A DNA stretch of 14,889 bases from an uncultured Bacilli bacterium (GTDB lineage: Bacteria > Bacillota_I > Bacilli_A > RF39 > UBA660): positions 1-14,889 of the forward strand of contig CANRJI010000018.1 of NCBI GenBank assembly GCA_947630885.1, given 5' to 3'. How positions within the stretch are numbered: the first letter of the stretch is position 1; each line of letters begins with the position of its first letter. Below the pieces are notes generated by a model. That model saw nothing but the letters and a program-made list of their open reading frames with translations, searched no databases and was not told where the DNA came from. Position numbers and translations under genes: made by a program. Of this stretch, positions 6,836 through 13,478 are shown piece by piece.

Positions 6836-7817
6836 AATATCTTCCTAAGCCAACTTTATGAAAGACTTCTTTTAATTTTTGCTCAGCAAGAGCATTAGTA
6901 CGTTTACTACCTTTATCTAATATTTCTTCAATTTGATTACTAGAAATAAGGTCATTATATTTTTTTTGAATAGCCATAATTACTTCGACAACAACATCGG
7001 CGACTTCTTTTTTGAAATTTCCATAGTTATAGTCTTTAAAGTGCTCGCTTGCTTCTTCAATCGTTACTTCTTTTAAAGATGAATAAATTGTTAATAAATT
7101 AGAGATACCTGGTTTATTTTGAACATCATAATAAATCTTTCCTTCACTATCAGTTACGGCACTCATAATTTTTTTACGAATATCTTTTTCGCTATCGAGA
7201 AGAAGAATAACTCCTTTATAGGTTTCATCACTCTTACTCATCTTTTTGGTTGGATCTTGAAGATCCATAATTTTGGCTCCAACTTTAGGAATTAGAGGCT
7301 CAGGGATAGTAAAAGTATCTCCATATCTTTTATTAAAGCGATCGGCAATATTTCTTGCTAGTTCGACATGCTGTTTTTGATCGATACCAACAGGAACATA
7401 TTCGGCATCATATAATAAGATATCAGCAGCCATTAGTATAGGATAAGTAAATAATCCTACAGTAACATTTTCTCCTTTACTTGCTTTATCTTTATACTGA
7501 GTCATACGCGATGCTTCACCCATATAAGTTGTGCATTCTAATACCCATGATAAATTGGCATGGTATAAGTTTTCCGACTGAAGATAAATGGTATTTTTAT
7601 TTGGATCAATTCCTGAAGCAAGATATAAAGCAACATTTTTATAAATGCGCTCACGTAATTCTTTAGGATCTTGACTTACAGTGATAGCATGCATATCAGG
7701 AACAAAGATAAAGGAATCATATTCATCTTGATATAAAACAGTTTGCTTAATACCTCCAATTAAACTACCTAAAGTAAGTTCACCACTAGGCTTTAATCCA
7801 GTTAATATTCTTTTCAT
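6834..7817 (-). CDS. trpS: Tryptophan-tRNA ligase
   Basis: Class I aminoacyl-tRNA synthetase that charges tRNA-Trp. 327 residues, the standard length. The HIGH-type ATP motif appears as KPSGELTLGS (9-18), the Trp-pocket region as YPILMAADILLY (125-136) and GIDQKQHVELARNIA (144-158), and KMSKS is exact at 192-196. The ATG at 7817 has AAGGTGA five bases upstream. It is a single gene with its own promoter and a leader of about 20 bases, so there is no room for a T-box or other tRNA-sensing leader. It ends in the terminator shared with yigZ. Confidence 0.97.
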   Translation of the reverse strand: MKRILTGLKPSGELTLGSLIGGIKQTVLYQDEYDSFIFVPDMHAITVSQDPKELRERIYKNVALYLASGIDPNKNTIYLQSENLYHANLSWVLECTTYMGEASRMTQYKDKASKGENVTVGLFTYPILMAADILLYDAEYVPVGIDQKQHVELARNIADRFNKRYGDTFTIPEPLIPKVGAKIMDLQDPTKKMSKSDETYKGVILLLDSEKDIRKKIMSAVTDSEGKIYYDVQNKPGISNLLTIYSSLKEVTIEEASEHFKDYNYGNFKKEVADVVVEVIMAIQKKYNDLISSNQIEEILDKGSKRTNALAEQKLKEVFHKVGLGRY

Positions 7818-7837
7818 AGTTCACCTTCTTTGTCTTA

Positions 7838-7866
7838 ATTATATAATAATTATTTTGCTTTTTCAA
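7838..7866 (-). promoter_or_regulatory. trpS promoter
   Basis: Minus strand: -35 TTGAAA (7861-7866), 17-base spacer, -10 TATAAT (7838-7843). The leader is short. The -35 box is only two bases from that of the divergent promoter at 7869-7897. Confidence 0.85.
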
Positions 7867-7868
7867 TA

Positions 7869-7897
7869 TTTACTTATTTATTTTATTTTGGTATAAT
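7869..7897 (+). promoter_or_regulatory. Promoter of the coiled-coil membrane protein gene
   Basis: -35 TTTACT (7869-7874), 17-base spacer, -10 TATAAT (7892-7897) with extended TGG before it. The leader of about 57 bases contains a weak 6-base hairpin (7909-7914 with 7926-7931). Confidence 0.7.
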
Positions 7898-7960
7898 CAA
7901 ATGGCGTCCTCAATATATTATAATAATTGAGAAGGAATTTATTAATGAAAGGAATAAACA

Positions 7961-8581
7961 ATGGAAAAATGTTTTGAAGAATATAAAGAATTAGTTTGCC
8001 AACTTAAAATAGAAGAAAAATATCTGGAGCAAGTGAAAAAAGGTTTTAAAAAAGCAATGAGCGACTATAATGATAATGTTAGATATTCGATAGAAAATGA
8101 TGAAGTGATTAGAAAATTAACTAATGATTTAGGGATACTGATAGATAAAAAGAAACGACAGAGCAAAAGGAAATTAAGATTAATGGAAATTTTGGCTATT
8201 ATTCCAATTAGTGTTTTGACTATTTTATTTAAGTGGAATATTTTTGAGATGGGAATAATTCTTGGAATAATTTATACGTCATTAGAAGTAAGTTCATCAA
8301 AGATAATAGAAAAATTATTGCAAAAAAAGGATATGGAAATTAATAAGTACCAGGATTTAATTGAAGAAAAAGAAAACAAAAAGAGGATGCATAAAAACTT
8401 ATCAATAAAACTAGTTGAAGAAAAAAGGAACGCATATTTAAAGGTTTCTGTCCAAAAGGAAAAAGTCGATAATATCAAAAAAAGAATTGATGAAATTGTC
8501 ATTACATATGCAAAGCCTATTTTTAATAAAACTTGTAATATTGAAGAAAAAAAGAATTTAAAAAGAGTTAGGATTTCCTAG
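7961..8581 (+). CDS. Unrecognised coiled-coil protein with a central two-helix membrane hairpin
   Basis: 206 residues, not recognised. Residues 5-72 are highly charged and helical and end in a basic KKKRQSKRKLR patch. Two hydrophobic segments follow (about 75-90, with the PISV core, and 94-111) joined by a short KWN turn. Residues 115-185 are a long Lys/Glu-rich coiled coil. The basic residues before the first segment suggest that both coils stay in the cytoplasm and the hairpin dips into the membrane. There is no signal peptide and no enzyme motif. The ATG has AAAGGA seven bases upstream. It has its own promoter, converges on the flippase gene, and its TAG shares the CTAG with that gene's stop. 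Composition matches its neighbours. The role is unknown; a membrane scaffold would fit the shape only. Confidence 0.75.
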   Translation: MEKCFEEYKELVCQLKIEEKYLEQVKKGFKKAMSDYNDNVRYSIENDEVIRKLTNDLGILIDKKKRQSKRKLRLMEILAIIPISVLTILFKWNIFEMGIILGIIYTSLEVSSSKIIEKLLQKKDMEINKYQDLIEEKENKKRMHKNLSIKLVEEKRNAYLKVSVQKEKVDNIKKRIDEIVITYAKPIFNKTCNIEEKKNLKRVRIS

Positions 8582-8587
8582 CTCTTT
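8562..8587. terminator. Bidirectional terminator embedding both stop codons
   Basis: AAAGAGTTAGG (8562-8572) pairs with CCTAGCTCTTT (8577-8587) across ATTT, with one G-T wobble. T-rich tracts follow on both sides. The palindromic CTAG at 8578-8581 gives the TAG stop of both convergent genes. Confidence 0.85.
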
Positions 8588-10104
8588 AATTTTCTTTTTA
8601 CTAAGTTAATAAGACGATGATATAGATTCCGAGCATCTTTACTGATAAGACATAAAACTGCGAAAGTAAGACCTGTTACGGCAATAAAGATGAAACCAAG
8701 TTTTAAAATGGTTACAATAAAACTGGTACTCGAAGTTAAAAATAAACTTTCAAGAGGTGATAAAATAACTGCGATTAAAGCAAAGATGATAATGGATAAG
8801 GCAAAGTATTTGAGTACTCCGATAAGATTTTCTTTTTTGATAATTTTTTTGACAACAAGACTGCTTTTGATAATAATATTGACAAGGAAAGAAATCATCG
8901 TTCCTATTAAAACACCTGAAATACCATAAGGTTTAATTAAAATAATGGATAAGATGAGATTAAGACCAGCGCAAATGAAAATATGTTTTTTGTTTTCTTT
9001 AAATAAACCATCGGCATTGATAAGAGCTACTAGAGGATAATATAAAATATTTAGAAAAAGTGTCGAAGTAAAGAGAACAACAGTTAAGTAACTTAAAAGA
9101 TAGTTTTCTTTACTAACCCAGACGGAAACGAAACCTCTTATGCCAATCATGAAAGTGATACTCATACTAAAGGCTATCAAGATAAACAGCATGACATATT
9201 CTTTAAATAATGGATAAATACGTTTATCTTCTTTTTTCGCAAAAACATTGCCAAAGGAATAGACAGATGCAAGTTCGACACGAGATGATACTTCATTTAA
9301 AAACCTTAAAATATAATTGTAAGTCGTATAAATGCTAACGGCAACAGGACCACTGGCACCCATGATAAGAATGGCATCAATATTATTTAATACAAGATAA
9401 CCAACTTGTGTCCAAGCTAAATCTTTAGTCATTTTAATCATCGAAGTATCTTTTCTAGCTATTTCATGTAAATCAGGATATTTTTTCTTAACGACAATGC
9501 GAATAATTACTTCTTCGATAATCTTCATAATTAAGATTACGATAGCAATAGATTCAAGAGTACGGAACTGGACTGTTACAACGACGATTAAAATATCACA
9601 CAATAATTTTATTCCATTGAAAACTAAAGAATAAAGATATTTTTCTTGGGCTGCTGATAAAACGGACATATAAGTCTGACCTCTTCCAAAATAAGAGATA
9701 AGATAAGAAGTTGAAATAATAAAGAAACATATAAGAGCGGATATTTTATAACCTTCTTCAAAGTGATAAAATAAATGAAGGCCTAATGTTACTAAGCAAA
9801 TGATACCAAAAATAATGAGACCAATGATTTTAAAGACTTTGCGAGATCCACCATAAATGGCATTGATGTCATCTTTATTTTTTTCAGCGAAAGGTTTATA
9901 AAGACTATAAATAACAGCATCAGAAAAACCGGCTTGAGCTAAAAAAACGTAAGAGATGATTTGATTAATCGTTTGATAATAACCGTTACCAGCATCACCA
10001 ATGTAAGTGATTAAAACATCCATTTTGATAATACCAACAATACCGATAAGAAGGTATGGAAGTATATCACACAACATATTTAAAAAGATTTTTTTTGTAC
10101 GCAT
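8578..10104 (-). CDS. Polysaccharide/oligosaccharide flippase (Wzx-like, MOP superfamily)
   Basis: About 508 residues with some 14 hydrophobic segments spread over the whole length. The N-terminal pattern KKIFLNMLCDILPYLLIGIVG followed by a D-x-G turn and NQIISYVFLAQAGFSDAVIYSL fits polysaccharide-export flippases of the MVF/MOP fold, which move lipid-linked sugar units across the membrane. No glycosyltransferase or polymerase gene is nearby, so the substrate (capsule, teichoic-acid-like or peptidoglycan precursor) cannot be told. The frame is open to an ATG at 10137, but that lies over the probable -10 box. The ATG at 10104 has GGATGTG seven bases upstream and gives MRTKKIFLNML. An ATG at 10116 is a third option. 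It ends on the CTAG shared with the opposing gene. Confidence 0.88.
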   Translation of the reverse strand: MRTKKIFLNMLCDILPYLLIGIVGIIKMDVLITYIGDAGNGYYQTINQIISYVFLAQAGFSDAVIYSLYKPFAEKNKDDINAIYGGSRKVFKIIGLIIFGIICLVTLGLHLFYHFEEGYKISALICFFIISTSYLISYFGRGQTYMSVLSAAQEKYLYSLVFNGIKLLCDILIVVVTVQFRTLESIAIVILIMKIIEEVIIRIVVKKKYPDLHEIARKDTSMIKMTKDLAWTQVGYLVLNNIDAILIMGASGPVAVSIYTTYNYILRFLNEVSSRVELASVYSFGNVFAKKEDKRIYPLFKEYVMLFILIAFSMSITFMIGIRGFVSVWVSKENYLLSYLTVVLFTSTLFLNILYYPLVALINADGLFKENKKHIFICAGLNLILSIILIKPYGISGVLIGTMISFLVNIIIKSSLVVKKIIKKENLIGVLKYFALSIIIFALIAVILSPLESLFLTSSTSFIVTILKLGFIFIAVTGLTFAVLCLISKDARNLYHRLINLVKRKLKS

Positions 10105-10127
10105 TTTTTTACACATCCTATACATAT

Positions 10128-10156
10128 ATGATACCATATTTTTTATTTTTGATAAA
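10128..10156 (-). promoter_or_regulatory. Probable flippase promoter
   Basis: Minus strand: weak -35 TTTATC (10151-10156), 17-base spacer, -10 TATCAT (10128-10133) with extended TGG. The start would fall near 10121, just upstream of the ATGs at 10116 and 10104. Confidence 0.5.
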
Positions 10157-10182
10157 GAAAAATTATAAAGGAAGAGTAAAGA

Positions 10183-10368
10183 CTATTTTTTATCTACTTC
10201 ATTATACATGATTAAAGCAGTAAAACAATAAATTTGTTCTTCAGCATAAATGGCACAAGAAGTTGAAAATTTGATATCAATAATATCAACATTATTTTCT
10301 TTTATAAAGGTGTTAATACTTTTTTCGAGGTCTTTTTCATGTTCTTCATCAATTACTTTTACTTTCAT
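10183..10368 (-). CDS. Cse60-like small protein
   Basis: 61 residues: MKVKVIDEEHEKDLEKSIN, a VDIIDIKFSTS strand and EEQIYCFTALIMY at the end. Length and layout match the Cse60 family, named for a SigE-controlled sporulation protein of Bacillus but widespread in Firmicutes and of unknown biochemical role. The frame extends to a TTG at 10380, but ATG 10368 has GGTGA five bases upstream and gives the usual N-terminus. The gene follows the lipoprotein gene, separated by a strong hairpin whose T run touches its ribosome binding site. No clear promoter fits between them, so expression by read-through is likely. Nothing else in the window points to sporulation. Confidence 0.75.
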   Translation of the reverse strand: MKVKVIDEEHEKDLEKSINTFIKENNVDIIDIKFSTSCAIYAEEQIYCFTALIMYNEVDKK

Positions 10369-10378
10369 TATCGTCACC

Positions 10379-10413
10379 AAAAAAAGTATACAGTGCTTTT
10401 TTGTATACTTTTT
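10379..10413. terminator. Perfect hairpin terminator between lipoprotein gene and cse60-like gene
   Basis: AAAAAGTATACA (10381-10392) and TGTATACTTTTT (10402-10413) form 12 perfect pairs around a 9-base loop. On the minus strand the hairpin ends in seven T (10379-10385), so it can terminate the eno-lipoprotein transcript. It is symmetric enough to act on the plus strand too. Confidence 0.8.
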
Positions 10414-10425
10414 GTCTTTTTTTGT

Positions 10426-10884
10426 CTATCCCCTACTAAGTTTATAATATATTTTATTTGATAGACCATCTTCATCTTGATATTCTAAATATAGTTTGAA
10501 ATTAATATTACTTATATCATCGGTTGTTTGAATATTTCCTTCTAAAATAATTTTATCTGACGATCCTTCTAATAAATTAACAGGGTCATCAAAGATACCA
10601 ACAGATGGATAAACGGTATCAGAAGCATAATCATGAATTAGCAATGCTTTAACATTATACATATTAATTTGAGGGCTTTCGATAATGATACTATAATTAA
10701 CAATTTCATTATTTTCTCTTTCAATATTAAAGTAACTAGAAAAATCAGCATCGTCATTTTCATCAAAAACTTCTTTATTTTGGAGTTCTTTTTTATAGGC
10801 TAAGTAAGTATATTTTTCACTTTCCATTTTATTAGTACATCCCACTATAAAAAGAAGGGGCAATAAAATTAACAGCTTTTTCAT
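10426..10884 (-). CDS. Putative lipoprotein of unknown function
   Basis: 152 residues. The N-terminus MKKLLILLPLLFIVGC is a lipoprotein signal with the lipobox FIVGC, so the mature protein would start at Cys16 and be anchored to the outer face of the membrane. The rest is acidic with strand-like segments (YSIIIESPQI, KIILEGNIQ, INFKLYLEYQDE), suggesting a small beta fold; I recognise no family. The ATG overlaps the eno TGA in ATGA, and GAGGA nine bases upstream lies in the eno end, so the two genes are co-transcribed and coupled. The link with enolase is probably only transcriptional. Confidence 0.85.
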   Translation of the reverse strand: MKKLLILLPLLFIVGCTNKMESEKYTYLAYKKELQNKEVFDENDDADFSSYFNIERENNEIVNYSIIIESPQINMYNVKALLIHDYASDTVYPSVGIFDDPVNLLEGSSDKIILEGNIQTTDDISNINFKLYLEYQDEDGLSNKIYYKLSRG

Positions 10885-12101
10885 TTTATTTTTTCCTCAA
10901 TACGAAGTAATTCATTATATTTAGCGGTACGTTCTCCACGGGATAACGATCCAGTCTTGATTTGACCTAAACCGAGACCAACAGCAAAATCGGCAATGTA
11001 ATTATCTTCGGTTTCACCACTACGATGGGAAATAATTGTTGCATAGTTATTTTTTCTTGCCAAAACAATGGTATCTAAAGTTTCACTTACGGTTCCGATT
11101 TGATTTAACTTAATTAGAATAGCATTGGCAATTCCCATATCGATACCTTTTTGTAATAAATCTTTATTGGTAACAAATAAATCATCACCAACAAGCTGAA
11201 TATTACTAAGTCTTTTAGTTAAAAGTTTCCATCCTTCATAATCGTCTTCGGCCATACCATCTTCAATAGAAATGATATGATATTTATTAACTAAATCTTC
11301 ATAGTAACTGACTAGTTCTTCAGCAGTATAATCTTTTCCTTCTAATTTATAAACACCATTTTCATAGAATTCTGAAGCCGCGACATCAAGAGCTATATTG
11401 ATATCTTTTCCTAAGGTATATCCGCTTTGGCTAATCGCTTCACTTATAAGTTCTAAGGCCTCAACAGCGGTATCGATATCAGGAGCAAAGCCTCCCTCAT
11501 CGCCAACACCACAGAGAAGTCCTTTAGCTTTTAAAACACTTTTTAAAGTATGGAAAACTTCGGCACCCATACGAAGATTCTCATGATATTCGTCTCGATT
11601 GGGAACAATCATAAACTCTTGAAAATCTAGTTTATTACTAGCATGAGCTCCTCCATTTAGTATATTCATCATACATTTAGGCATTTTCTTTTCACCTGGT
11701 AAATATTCATATAATTCAAGATTTTTTTCACGCGCTGATGCACGTAAATTAGCGAGAGAAACACCAAGAATAGCATTAGCTCCTAACCTTTCTTTATTAT
11801 ATGTATGATCTTCTTTTAACATGATATCATCAACTTCTCTTTGATTAGATGATTCGATACCAAGAAGAAGTGGTTTTATAATATTATTGACATTGCTAAC
11901 AGCTTTTAGAACTCCTTTTCCTTGATAACGACTAGCATCATTATCACGAAGTTCAATGGCTTCTCTCTTTCCAGTCGAAGCACCACTTGGTACAGAAGCC
12001 ATAGCTTTAACGCCTGATTCAAGAGTTATTTCGACTTCGACAGTTGGGTTACCACGAGAATCTAATATTTCTCTTGCATATACATCTTTTATCTTACTCA
12101 T
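10881..12101 (-). CDS. eno: Enolase
   Basis: Glycolytic enzyme converting 2-phosphoglycerate to phosphoenolpyruvate. 406 residues. The N-terminal domain has DVYAREILDSRGNPTVEVE and the mobile loop SGASTGKREAIELRD. The barrel carries GGAHASNKLDFQEFM (His153), GDEGGFAP (Glu202), metal ligands Asp239, Glu280 and Asp307 (GDDLFVTN), catalytic Lys331 in LIKLNQIGT, and SHRSGETED. It ends at RIEEKIK, about 20 residues short of typical bacterial enolases such as that of Bacillus subtilis, losing only the C-terminal tail beyond the barrel; all active-site residues are present. The start has AGGAGGA eight bases upstream. The TGA stop overlaps the lipoprotein start. It is not in the usual gapA-pgk-tpiA-pgm cluster. 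Confidence 0.97.
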   Translation of the reverse strand: MSKIKDVYAREILDSRGNPTVEVEITLESGVKAMASVPSGASTGKREAIELRDNDASRYQGKGVLKAVSNVNNIIKPLLLGIESSNQREVDDIMLKEDHTYNKERLGANAILGVSLANLRASAREKNLELYEYLPGEKKMPKCMMNILNGGAHASNKLDFQEFMIVPNRDEYHENLRMGAEVFHTLKSVLKAKGLLCGVGDEGGFAPDIDTAVEALELISEAISQSGYTLGKDINIALDVAASEFYENGVYKLEGKDYTAEELVSYYEDLVNKYHIISIEDGMAEDDYEGWKLLTKRLSNIQLVGDDLFVTNKDLLQKGIDMGIANAILIKLNQIGTVSETLDTIVLARKNNYATIISHRSGETEDNYIADFAVGLGLGQIKTGSLSRGERTAKYNELLRIEEKIK

Positions 12102-12122
12102 TATCTTTGTCCTCCTATGATA

Positions 12123-12151
12123 ATTATAGGACAGTTATAGTAAAAAAGCAA
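12123..12151 (-). promoter_or_regulatory. eno promoter
   Basis: Minus strand: -35 TTGCTT (12146-12151), 17-base spacer, -10 TATAAT (12123-12128). It lies just upstream of the AGGAGGA ribosome binding site of eno. Confidence 0.75.
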
Positions 12152-12174
12152 GAAATTAGTGATTAAGGGAATTT

Positions 12175-12204
12175 AAAAAAGTAAGTATTTTGCTACTTAC
12201 TTTT
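12175..12204 (-). terminator. Terminator of the rpsP-khpA operon
   Basis: Arms AAAAGTAAGTA (12177-12187) and TACTTACTTTT (12194-12204) pair perfectly around a 6-base loop. On the minus strand six T follow (12175-12180). It lies 20 bases after the khpA stop. Confidence 0.85.
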
Positions 12205-12224
12205 AAACTTTTTTAGGTTGTTTA

Positions 12225-12476
12225 TTAATATGAATCAACATTAATTTTAATTTGTTTGTTATCTTGATTAAATGATGCAGCTTGAACGATAGTGCGAATA
12301 GCTCCAATCGTTTTACCTTCATGGCCAATTACTTTAGCCATATCATTTTCACTTACCATAACTTCAATTAAAATGGTATTATCTTCATCTGAATCAAATT
12401 CTTTAACTGATACTGAATCCGGATCTTCAACAAGTTTTTTGATAATTAATTCGGTAAGACTTACTAAACTATTCAT
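12225..12476 (-). CDS. khpA: KH-domain RNA-binding protein KhpA
   Basis: 83 residues, the normal size for KhpA (YlqC). One type II KH domain with the GxxG loop in VIGHEGKTIGAIR, followed by the IVQAASF helix and the final IKINVDSY strand. KhpA works with KhpB/Jag as an RNA-binding pair affecting cell elongation and division in Gram-positive cocci. The start lies two bases after the rpsP stop, with AAGGT inside the rpsP end as ribosome binding site, so translation is coupled. The gene order rpsP-khpA is conserved in Firmicutes. The usual next genes rimM and trmD are missing here, as a terminator and eno follow. Confidence 0.93.
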   Translation of the reverse strand: MNSLVSLTELIIKKLVEDPDSVSVKEFDSDEDNTILIEVMVSENDMAKVIGHEGKTIGAIRTIVQAASFNQDNKQIKINVDSY

Positions 12477-12478
12477 TA

Positions 12479-12751
12479 TTACTTACCTTGTTTAGAATTA
12501 TGAAATTTTTCCATAATTCCTGCTTTACTAAATAGATTTTTTACAGTATCAGTTGGAATTGCTCCATTGTTTAACCATTTAAGGGCTGATTCCTCATCAA
12601 TTTTTACCTCTGCTGGTGTCGTAAGTGGATTGTATGTTCCAATTTTTTCAATGAATCTTCCGTCTCTTGGACTTCTTGAATCCGCTACTACGATACGATA
12701 AAATGGTGCTTTCTTGGCTCCCATTCTTTTTAGTCTAATTTTAACTGCCAT
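12479..12751 (-). CDS. rpsP: 30S ribosomal protein S16
   Basis: 90 residues, full family length. The N-terminus MAVKIRLKRMGAKKAPFYRI and the segment DSRSPRDGRFIEKIGTYNP are diagnostic of S16, which helps 30S assembly. The ATG at 12751 has AGGG seven bases upstream, and a near-consensus promoter lies at 12776-12804. It forms a two-gene operon with khpA. The partner ffh, often upstream, is absent; the upstream gene is a secreted protein gene with its own terminator. Confidence 0.97.
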   Translation of the reverse strand: MAVKIRLKRMGAKKAPFYRIVVADSRSPRDGRFIEKIGTYNPLTTPAEVKIDEESALKWLNNGAIPTDTVKNLFSKAGIMEKFHNSKQGK

Positions 12752-12775
12752 GTGTATCCCTCTCTTTCTTTATCA

Positions 12776-12804
12776 ATTCTAACATAAAAAAAGTATACTG
12801 TCAA
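12776..12804 (-). promoter_or_regulatory. rpsP-khpA promoter overlapping a terminator
   Basis: Minus strand: consensus -35 TTGACA (12799-12804), 17-base spacer, -10 TAGAAT (12776-12781) with TGT before it. The -35 box is part of the 3' arm of the upstream terminator hairpin, and the terminator T run forms the spacer. Confidence 0.85.
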
Positions 12805-12825
12805 CTTTTTTTTGTTACAGTATAC
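12786..12825 (-). terminator. Terminator of the TasA-like gene pair
   Basis: On the minus strand GTATACTGT-AAC (12814-12825) pairs with GTT-GACAGTATAC (12793-12805), with one bulged base and an 8-base A loop, followed by seven T (12786-12792). It lies 18 bases after the stop at 12844. Confidence 0.85.
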
Positions 12826-12843
12826 AATATGCTTTTTATCCTA

Positions 12844-13467
12844 TTAAAATTCTGCTTCGATGCGACCTGCCGTATTACCCGCAGTGCTTACTGATTCAAA
12901 GCCAACAAAGCCATCAAAGGTTTTAGAATAATCTTCAGGTTGAGGCAAACCAGTATCAGATAGCCAAATGGCTAAATAATAAGTGACCGTTCCATTACTC
13001 GTAGTTGTGTAGTAGTCAGAACCTTTTTCAAAATAAACGATTTCATCAGTGACATTTGATAAAGTCATAACATCAGTCAAGGCGGTAAAACTTGGATCGA
13101 AGACTTGAAATTTTAAATGATCAGTCGTATATGTCGAAGTACCAGTTCGAATGTAACCATATAAATTTTCACTAGCAGATTTATTACTTAGAGTTACTTG
13201 ATATAAAGTACAAACTTCATAGCCATCTTTATCAATACATTTATTACTACTCTTAGAGACAGCATTTTTAATTAAATTATCAGAAAGAGGGACTAAATCT
13301 TCGGCCACATGAGTAGTGGTTAAACTTAAGGTGCTCGCTACAGAGTTTTCTGTTTCACCAGTAATTGTTGCCGAACTTGAAGCAACAAAATAAGCATAAG
13401 TACCTGCGAAAGTGACAAGACCAATAGTAAAAACAGAAATGATAGCAATAAGCAAATTCTTTTTCAT
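12844..13467 (-). CDS. TasA/CalY-like secreted protein with SipW-type signal (first paralogue)
   Basis: 207 residues. The N-terminus MKKNLLIAIISVF is followed by a hydrophobic helix and GTYAYF (22-27), then after about 20 residues VASTLSL. This resembles the signal region of TasA and camelysin, which a SipW-type signal peptidase cleaves. The mature part is Thr/Ser-rich and strand-like, with LVPLSD (58-63), a cysteine pair (Cys77 and Cys86 around DGYE) and a late AIWLSDTG motif shared with the upstream gene. The start has AGGAGA overlapping the upstream stop, so translation is coupled. Fibre or matrix formation is known for TasA and only inferred here. No SipW gene lies in the window. Other surface roles are possible. 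Confidence 0.75.
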   Translation of the reverse strand: MKKNLLIAIISVFTIGLVTFAGTYAYFVASSSATITGETENSVASTLSLTTTHVAEDLVPLSDNLIKNAVSKSSNKCIDKDGYEVCTLYQVTLSNKSASENLYGYIRTGTSTYTTDHLKFQVFDPSFTALTDVMTLSNVTDEIVYFEKGSDYYTTTSNGTVTYYLAIWLSDTGLPQPEDYSKTFDGFVGFESVSTAGNTAGRIEAEF

Positions 13468-13478
13468 ATGTTATTCTC

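Noticed and set aside
7818..7860. T-box or attenuator leader for trpS
   Set aside because: The promoter leaves only about 20 leader bases, with no room for such a structure.
10250..10447. Plus-strand 65-codon ORF over cse60-like gene and the terminator
   Set aside because: It is antisense to a recognised family member and crosses a hairpin; its Phe/Ser-rich content is a shadow of the opposite strand.
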